Assembly: GCA_009840355.1 (NCBI GenBank)
Contig: VXNZ01000026.1
Span: 1-36,910 of the forward strand
DNA: 36,910 nt
From: Chloroflexota bacterium
Lineage (GTDB): Bacteria; Chloroflexota; Dehalococcoidia; Lucifugimonadales; JADFKI01
Direction: 5' to 3'
Shown: in pieces, positions 32,125 through 36,910 of the stretch
Layout of the letters: each line of letters begins with the position of its first letter
How positions within the stretch are numbered: position 1 is the stretch's first letter
Made by a program: the position numbers and the translations under genes
Notes under the pieces: generated by a model
Seen by the model: only the letters and a program-made list of their open reading frames with translations
Databases searched by the model: none
What the model was told of the DNA's origin: nothing

Positions 32125-32886
32125 CTAGGAAGTCGTGGCTACCGGCACGTGCGCCTTTAGGAAGCGGCGGGCGTGGGATACTACTTCGTCGATGTGCTGC
32201 TGCGTATCTTTCCATGGGAATATCGTTACCTCGGCGTTGGGCGCGAGGCTGGCGACTTCCATCGCACACTCGTATGGGTGCGCGGGCACGTTGTCCGGCG
32301 CGACGAGCAGCGGCGTCTTCAGGTTGCGCACGAAATCGCGGTCAACGGTGAACACGAAGTCGGCGCGGCTCGTGTACATGCTGGTCAGGAACTCATGCAC
32401 CGCGTCCATCGTGACTTCAGGACGTCTCTCGCATAGCGGCGGACCCCAGCGCGCGGTGTTGTTCTGGTAAAAGATGTCCGGCGCGTCCGGATTGAACCCG
32501 CTCGGCTGCATCAGCGCCGCCGCCACAATGCGCTCCGGCGCCAACCTGAGCAGGTTGTGGATCATGGGGCCGCCGATGCAAAAGCCCATCACCAAGAACT
32601 CGCCTATGCCGAGATGGTCCATCAGACCGAGTTGGTCGTCGGAGTATGCGTCCCACGGGCGGTCGATTTCCAATGGACCGCCCGACTGCCCCAAATCGGC
32701 GTTTCGCAGGTCGGCGGCGATGCAGCGGAAGTCGTCCTTGTAGGTGTGCATCGGGTTGAACGGCACTGCCGTGTCCAAGCCTGCGATGGTCGAGTTCAGC
32801 CCGCCGCCGGGGATAATCAGCAAAGGGAACCCGGAGCCGACCTCTTCGTAGTAGATGCGAGTGGAGCCTCTTTCGTAGAACGGCAT
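32125..32886 (-). CDS. Alpha/beta hydrolase with Cys nucleophile
   Basis: 253 aa, an alpha/beta-hydrolase: IPGGGLNSTIAG at 25-36 gives the oxyanion loop, and the nucleophile elbow reads MGFCIGGP with Cys103 in place of Ser. A G-F-C-x-G-G elbow is the hallmark of dienelactone hydrolase, although the rest of the protein resembles ordinary fold-family esterases (YYEEVGSGFPLLIIPGGG). The acid is probably the Asp of VAPDNVPAH and the His that of DTQQHIDEV. Ribosome site GGAAGGA upstream. 43 bp after the SDR, so cotranscribed. Confidence 0.82.
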   Translation of the reverse strand: MPFYERGSTRIYYEEVGSGFPLLIIPGGGLNSTIAGLDTAVPFNPMHTYKDDFRCIAADLRNADLGQSGGPLEIDRPWDAYSDDQLGLMDHLGIGEFLVMGFCIGGPMIHNLLRLAPERIVAAALMQPSGFNPDAPDIFYQNNTARWGPPLCERRPEVTMDAVHEFLTSMYTSRADFVFTVDRDFVRNLKTPLLVAPDNVPAHPYECAMEVASLAPNAEVTIFPWKDTQQHIDEVVSHARRFLKAHVPVATTS

Positions 32887-32929
32887 AATATCCTTCCTTC
32901 ATCATCGAATTATTGTCAAGATAAGGCGT

Positions 32930-33712
32930 CTAGTGCATCACCAAGCCACCGTCCACGTTGAACGCCTGTCCGGTGATGTTGCGCGAGCCGGGACCTGCCA
33001 AGAACGCCGCCATGTCCGCAATGTCTTCGGGCTCGTTTGCGCGGCCAATCGGGATGGCGGCGCTCCGCCGCGCTTCCAATTCTTCCTGCGGGATGCCGAG
33101 TTCTTGCGACCGCTGTATCATGCTGCCTTGCGACATTTCCGTGCGGGTAACGCCTGGGCAGATGGCGTTCACGTTGATGTCGTAGCCGCCGAGCTGGTGC
33201 GCGGCAATGTGCGTCATGGAGATTACGGCGCCCTTGCTGGCAGCATAAGCAGCGTTGGAAGTGCCGGAATAGCCCTTGCCCGCGATGGATGCGATGTTGA
33301 TGATTCTGCCACCGTCGCCGCTGCTGATCATCTCGCGGGCGACACGCTGAAGGCAGAAGAAGACGCCGCGCGCGTTGACGCGGTGAATTCTGTCCCAATC
33401 CTCCACTGTCAGGTCCATAATGTCCGCGAAACGGGTAACGCCGGCGTTGTTCACCAGAATGTCGATGCGGCCGAACGCGCTCAGCGCCTCATCGACGACG
33501 CGGTTGATGTCGTCGATATCGCCAATATCCGCTTCGACCGCGATGGCATCGCGCCCAAGTTCGCGGATGTCGATGCTAGTCTGCTCGACCTGCCCGCCGT
33601 TGATGTCCGTGGCGATGATGCTCGCACCTTCGCTGGCGAGCCGCAGCGCGATAGACCTGCCCATCCCCCGAGCCGCGCCCGTAACCAGCGCCACCTTGCC
33701 GTTCAAAGACAT
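32930..33712 (-). CDS. Short-chain dehydrogenase/reductase (SDR)
   Basis: 260 aa, classical SDR. TGAARGMG at 11-18 binds the cofactor, NNAG at 88-91 stabilises the sheet, and Ser142 with Tyr156-x3-Lys160 form the catalytic triad; the PGVTRTEM motif after it is also standard. Asp at the end of strand 2 (IIATDINGG) favours NAD over NADP. Similar to FabG-like and acyl/hydroxy dehydrogenases; substrate unknown. GGGAGG precedes the ATG. First gene of a run with two hydrolases; the three may oxidise and cleave a cyclic ester or similar compound (inference). Confidence 0.9.
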   Translation of the reverse strand: MSLNGKVALVTGAARGMGRSIALRLASEGASIIATDINGGQVEQTSIDIRELGRDAIAVEADIGDIDDINRVVDEALSAFGRIDILVNNAGVTRFADIMDLTVEDWDRIHRVNARGVFFCLQRVAREMISSGDGGRIINIASIAGKGYSGTSNAAYAASKGAVISMTHIAAHQLGGYDINVNAICPGVTRTEMSQGSMIQRSQELGIPQEELEARRSAAIPIGRANEPEDIADMAAFLAGPGSRNITGQAFNVDGGLVMH

Positions 33713-34152
33713 TCCAGTCCTCCCATTCTTGGTGCATGCGTGGCAGATGCTTGGCGGATACTCTAGTTATACATACCTGGCATGCTTGACCGATGTTCCC
33801 GCAGCGGCATCCTGACATTGCATTGCTATACTCACTCTAGATAACAGGGACTATATGTGCGCATTCCAAAGTTGTCAATTGCTGAGTAGCACGCCGCGCA
33901 ATGCGTGTTACAAACCTGACTTGGGCGCATAGTGAAGGGCTAGAATGACTTGCGCGAGTCGTTGCCATACGCGCATGTACGGCGTATCGCCGTTGAGGTG
34001 AATGTACCGAACCGCACGAAATCTCGCGCGTGAGCCTATCACCGTTTTCGCAATGCGGGTCGTTGGCGCAACCATCGGGAGCGGTTCGTGCGCTGCAAGA
34101 ACCCCAATGGACCGACTCAGGAGGCTATGTGATGGAATGCTTGCGTAGAGTA
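33713..34152. other. Intergenic region between the hydrolase operon and the 3' block
   Basis: 440 bp without a supported gene. A -10-like TATAAC on the minus strand (complement of 33766-33771) may serve the SDR gene. A strong AGGAGG at 34120 is followed by a 16-codon plus-strand frame (34133-34183) that I do not regard as a gene. Confidence 0.3.
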
Positions 34153-34929
34153 TTAGCCATCGTCAGGCTCGACATATGTTAGAGACAGCCTCGCATCGGT
34201 CGTTCCTGCCATCAGAGTTAGGATCGCGCCCAAAGCTAATGCCATCGCCCATCCCGCTGCATCAGGACCTTCCGGAAGCGATAACCTAAGGTACTCACTC
34301 ATACCTACTCTGTTCCATGGACCTATTCTGTTCCATGGACTCATTTCAGAAGGGGCTTCCCGACCAGGGGTATGTGCCGTGCGCTGATACCTAAAAGTAT
34401 TATCACTGAATTTTTCAAGTTCTGAGGCAAGTTGGATCCCAGATCCCTTTGCCAATTCGTACACTATCAAGGTTGCTTCCGTACTCCGATGTGATACCTG
34501 AAAGTAATTGGTCATATCAGAGAGATGGAAGAAGTAATTGATCATCTGAGTGAAATGGAAGACCCACGACTCTTGCATTGCTTCAAGTCCGCTCGCCGTT
34601 ACTTGGTATCCCGACAACTCCACTGCGCCAAAGCGGCGCAGGGAGTCGTCGAAACATTGAAGCAGGGCAGGGAGAGCAATAACGATGGGCACCCCGTCCT
34701 CAAGCCCAACCTGCGCCGTCGCAATCCTGAGGGCATCATTCTGTTCGCATAGGTCGGCTTCTTCCATTCTCCAGAAGACCGGCGAAAGAGAGGATGGCTT
34801 GCGTTGCGGTGGAGTGTACCACCCCATAAGCACGGAGCGAGCACGGAAGACGCTGTAAAGGTCTTCATCAGGATGGTAGCCTCCCGAGAGGAAGCGTCCA
34901 AACGCTTCAACGAAGATTGTTCCACCCAT
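34153..34929 (-). CDS. Hypothetical protein with a C-terminal membrane segment
   Basis: 258 aa, no family recognised. It is mostly soluble-looking, with a run of aromatic residues in VFHFTQMINYFFHLSDMTNYF, and ends with one hydrophobic stretch (WAMALALGAILTLMAG) before a short polar tail. An 18-bp tandem repeat duplicates the piece PWNRIG/PWNRVG near residue 200. ATG 34929 is preferred to the TTG before it because GAGGAG lies seven bases upstream. Base composition is more AT-rich than in the neighbouring operons. It follows the 116-aa gene by 41 bp. Confidence 0.6.
   Translation of the reverse strand: MGGTIFVEAFGRFLSGGYHPDEDLYSVFRARSVLMGWYTPPQRKPSSLSPVFWRMEEADLCEQNDALRIATAQVGLEDGVPIVIALPALLQCFDDSLRRFGAVELSGYQVTASGLEAMQESWVFHFTQMINYFFHLSDMTNYFQVSHRSTEATLIVYELAKGSGIQLASELEKFSDNTFRYQRTAHTPGREAPSEMSPWNRIGPWNRVGMSEYLRLSLPEGPDAAGWAMALALGAILTLMAGTTDARLSLTYVEPDDG
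34303..34338. repeat. 18-bp tandem repeat, two units
   Basis: ACCTACTCTGTTCCATGG and ACCTATTCTGTTCCATGG lie head-to-tail with one difference, in frame with the host gene, adding six residues (PWNRIG/PWNRVG). Confidence 0.85.
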
Positions 34930-34970
34930 CAAGACTCTCCTCGCTAATCCCAGCTAGTCATCGTCATCTA

Positions 34971-35321
34971 TTATTCGTATCGTCTGCCGCTTGACGAGAC
35001 GTGACATTTAACATTTACGTTGACCGAGTATCGGTCTGGCGGGTCAATGACCCCCGGTATATCCACATCCACGGTAGCACGGAATCCGGTCATTGTGCGT
35101 CCGTAGCTGCATTTGGCGCGAGCGGGCAGGTCGGCGGCTATCAGGTCGTGTCCAACGTTGTAGATGTTCACCTTATTGGCGGACGCTGCCGCTAACCATA
35201 GGCTAACCTTTGGGTCTGCCAAGTCTTCCGGCGAAAGACCGCTCTCGACCAGCGTAACCAGAAATTGACAGCCCACTAGGGACTTCAGAAGGGCTTCTAC
35301 TCGTGCATCTGTGTTCGCCAT
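34971..35321 (-). CDS. Hypothetical protein, 116 aa
   Basis: No family recognised. The N-terminal half is helical (EALLKSLVGCQFLVTLVESG). The second half has alternating hydrophobic strands (GFRATVDVDIPG and YSVNVNVKCHVSS). No signal peptide or membrane segment. AAGG lies six bases before the ATG, with a second site (AAGGAG) further up. Together with the gene at 34153 it looks like a two-gene unit, conserved or not cannot be told from here. Confidence 0.6.
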   Translation of the reverse strand: MANTDARVEALLKSLVGCQFLVTLVESGLSPEDLADPKVSLWLAAASANKVNIYNVGHDLIAADLPARAKCSYGRTMTGFRATVDVDIPGVIDPPDRYSVNVNVKCHVSSSGRRYE

Positions 35322-35419
35322 CAGCTAACCTTATCTCCTTGGACCTTTGCATGTCATGTTCGCCGCCTTAGCCGCCAAGCCCGAATAGGTGACCTATGAT
35401 TATTGCGCAGGAAAGCAAC

Positions 35420-36124
35420 TCAAGGTTTCTGTGCCGCCCTTACAGTGATATGCCAGGCCCAGTTGGCAATCGCCACGCCCTCGGGGTCTTCCTCCGGGTC
35501 GATGTTCCATTTGGCGAATACCAGCAGGTGGGGCAGTTCGAGCAGTTCGGCAGGAATGCCGTATATCTCGACGGAGTTGCCCGGCCCTGCGCGCATGCAG
35601 GGGTCAACTTGGAATCTCGTGCATTCATACTCTGCGGCAGGCTCCTGGAACTTGCCGAAGTCGCCGCTGACCGACGGGGATTCACCTATGTCGTCAGGAC
35701 GTAAGACCGCGTACCCTTCGACGAATACATAGCCAGGTTCTATGTCAGTATGAAAGCGAATTACCGATTGAGCGGGGTCTATCGCGCTTGCTTCAGGCCA
35801 GATAAAGGGAAGGCTGACCCCGTTCACCCTTGTCACGTGAGCGTCCGCGAAGTCCCAGTCCGCGCTCAGGATGATGCCGTCGGCAGCCGACTTGACGGGC
35901 CCGTCGCTGACCAACTGCACTTTGGGTAGTTCAGGCGGTGGCGGATAGTATCTCAGCAGCAAGGTCTCTTCTTCTTCAGGTTCACTCGGCTCTTCCTCGC
36001 TCGCCGCGGCTGGCTCCACGGCTGGCTCGACTGTCGTAGGGTTGGATGGGGATTGCGCACAGGCGGGGAAAGCCGCCAGAGTGAATAGCAGGGTTGCCAG
36101 CAGAACCATCGTCAGTAATCTCAT
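35420..36124 (-). CDS. Hypothetical exported protein
   Basis: 234 aa. Residues 1-25 are a signal peptide, ending PACAQS with a plausible signal peptidase I site at ACA|Q; the FPAC could be a weak lipobox but lacks the usual residues. Then comes a Glu/Pro-rich acidic linker (~26-60), followed by about 170 residues with a beta-rich look. No family recognised. ATG 36124 has GAGG six bases upstream and is chosen over an in-frame ATG at 36136. Confidence 0.65.
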   Translation of the reverse strand: MRLLTMVLLATLLFTLAAFPACAQSPSNPTTVEPAVEPAAASEEEPSEPEEEETLLLRYYPPPPELPKVQLVSDGPVKSAADGIILSADWDFADAHVTRVNGVSLPFIWPEASAIDPAQSVIRFHTDIEPGYVFVEGYAVLRPDDIGESPSVSGDFGKFQEPAAEYECTRFQVDPCMRAGPGNSVEIYGIPAELLELPHLLVFAKWNIDPEEDPEGVAIANWAWHITVRAAQKP

Positions 36125-36144
36125 AGGACACCTCATACTTAAGG

Positions 36145-36176
36145 AAGAGGCCCTGCCAAAGATTGCAGGGCCTCTT
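36145..36176 (-). terminator. Terminator-like hairpin after the 36214 gene
   Basis: AAGAGGCCCTGC (36145-36156) and GCAGGGCCTCTT (36165-36176) are a perfect 12-bp stem with an 8-nt loop, 38 bp past the stop of the upstream minus-strand gene. The following sequence is CCTTAAG, not a full T run. Confidence 0.7.
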
Positions 36177-36213
36177 TAGCTAGATGGTAAGTCGGTTGCC
36201 GCACGTGCCCAGC

Positions 36214-36747
36214 TTACAGGTTGCAGGGATTATTTGCTATCCTGCTTGTGGTGCCCGTAAGGTACTTCACATTGTCTACGTCGATCACGTAGCCTTCTCC
36301 CGTGACCTTGAACTTGTGATTTGTGCAGGAAGTGGTGCCGTAAGCATAGCCTATGGCGGTGTTTCTCTTGTCATACACCCCGACGCTTCCAATCGCTCGC
36401 CACCCTCCGCCGGTCCAGCCCTGCCACCTCAGCAGTTCAGCATTGTGGCGCATCCTGGGCACCCGGTTGTCGCATTTCCCGCGAATCTTGCCCCTGACTT
36501 TGCTTCCAGACTTCCGGGGTGTGTAGGCGCTCTGCTTGCAGTTTGACGGGGACCCGGAAGACGAGCTAAGCGAGAGGAACGAGCCTAGCGGCGCGAAAAT
36601 CTCTGAGATCGCGTCGGCATCCTGCGATGTGTAGTCGCTGGTCACAGGAACATCATCCTCTTGCGGGCCGTCAGCAAACACCGTCGCCGAAGCCGCCGTA
36701 AGCAGCACTGCAATAAGCAGCAATGAGACAGTTATGCGTGTAGTCAT
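36214..36747 (-). CDS. Hypothetical secreted Cys-rich protein
   Basis: 177 aa, starting at ATG 36747 with AAGGAG seven bases before. Residues 1-26 are a signal peptide (TTRITVSLLLIAVLLTAASATVFA). The mature part is a short acidic stretch followed by a basic beta-rich domain (SAYTPRKSGSKVRGKIRGKC, YAYGTTSCTNHKF) with four Cys likely forming two disulfides. The KSG-x-V-x-G-K...C look resembles small secreted beta-sandwich proteins of actinobacteria and similar phyla, but no named family was recognised. A longer upstream frame runs into the low-complexity contig end and is ignored. Confidence 0.65.
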   Translation of the reverse strand: MTTRITVSLLLIAVLLTAASATVFADGPQEDDVPVTSDYTSQDADAISEIFAPLGSFLSLSSSSGSPSNCKQSAYTPRKSGSKVRGKIRGKCDNRVPRMRHNAELLRWQGWTGGGWRAIGSVGVYDKRNTAIGYAYGTTSCTNHKFKVTGEGYVIDVDNVKYLTGTTSRIANNPCNL

Positions 36748-36809
36748 TTTGACACTCCTTATACAAGAACTCTGGGGATTATTCTTTCTGAGTTGTTGGT
36801 TCCAGCACC

Positions 36810-36856
36810 GGGGGGGGGGGGGGGGATGATTAAAAAAAAAGGGAGGGGGGCGGGGT
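36810..36856. other. Low-complexity contig end
   Basis: Sixteen G in a row from 36810, then nine A, then further G runs. Together with the start of the window this looks like an assembly or sequencing artefact. Confidence 0.6.
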
Positions 36857-36910
36857 GAGGTACTGTGAAGAACTGGTAGAAGAAAAAGAACAAGCACGAC
36901 ACACAGGAGC

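Noticed and set aside
34133-34183. 16-codon ORF with a strong AGGAGG
   Set aside because: Too short, runs into the convergent gene, and the product has no recognisable feature; more likely chance.
1-36910. CRISPR array, transposase, integrase, phage or toxin-antitoxin loci
   Set aside because: No regularly spaced repeats and no proteins with the corresponding motifs were found; the small coiled-coil and broken genes are too weak to call toxin-antitoxin pairs.

Overview
The window looks like one contig from an uncultivated bacterium, probably a metagenome assembly, since both ends dissolve into homopolymer runs (C/G at 1-49, G and A at 36810-36856). It is GC-rich, with Shine-Dalgarno sites before most genes and several genes that seem to start at or near the transcription start. 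The gene mix is lipoproteins with Pro/Ala linkers, a luciferase-like oxidoreductase, a sulfatase beside a peptide-type ABC transporter, alpha/beta hydrolases with an SDR, GYD, YHS and VOC small proteins, and a VKOR rather than DsbB. That mix recalls marine Chloroflexota (Dehalococcoidia/SAR202-like). The placement is inference; there is no rRNA to test it.

Layout. 1-160: Arg/Gly-rich tail of a cut-off gene, then a terminator. 474-1634: DUF418 membrane protein. 1796-5079 (minus): dnaN, a cupredoxin lipoprotein and a glutamine-synthetase-family enzyme. 5375-7108 (plus): RidA, a luciferase-like oxidoreductase and a degenerate receiver-like protein. 7356-8342: PstS without pstCAB, behind a PHO-box-like triple repeat. 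8523-14113 (minus): an apparent operon of substrate-binding lipoprotein, two permeases and a sulfatase, with no ATPase gene in the window. 14775-15440: lexA behind a 41-bp perfect inverted repeat. 15531-18248: CopA copper ATPase (probably leaderless) and a YHS protein. 18471-18556: tRNA-Leu(CAA). 18769-19565: VOC protein and a haem-less cytochrome-like small protein.

19977-21094 is the most striking locus: a membrane-anchored DsbA-like thiol oxidoreductase whose first active-site Cys codon is TGA, followed by an intact frame, a plausible bacterial SECIS hairpin and an ATGA-coupled VKOR. I read it as a probable selenoprotein DsbA (U-V-H-C) and its reoxidising partner. 21561-23096 is a DHA2 MFS exporter. 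It is followed by two small coiled-coil proteins sharing an 89-bp near-identical 3' end, the second preceded by a 13-codon leaderless ORF. 23754-25100 is another MFS protein; 25280-25476 a small broken gene; 25497-25817 a GYD protein; 25942-28464 a PcrA/UvrD helicase; 28895-30109 an M42-like peptidase; 30163-30819 a DinB-like protein. 31099-33712 (minus) is an SDR plus two alpha/beta hydrolases, one with a Cys nucleophile. 34153-36747 (minus) holds four genes of unknown function, two of them exported.

Dispersed palindromes of the ATTCC...GGAAT type, ending in GACG, sit in several intergenic gaps, including one inverted pair that resembles a 104-bp MITE. I saw no transposase, CRISPR array, prophage or recognisable defence system.
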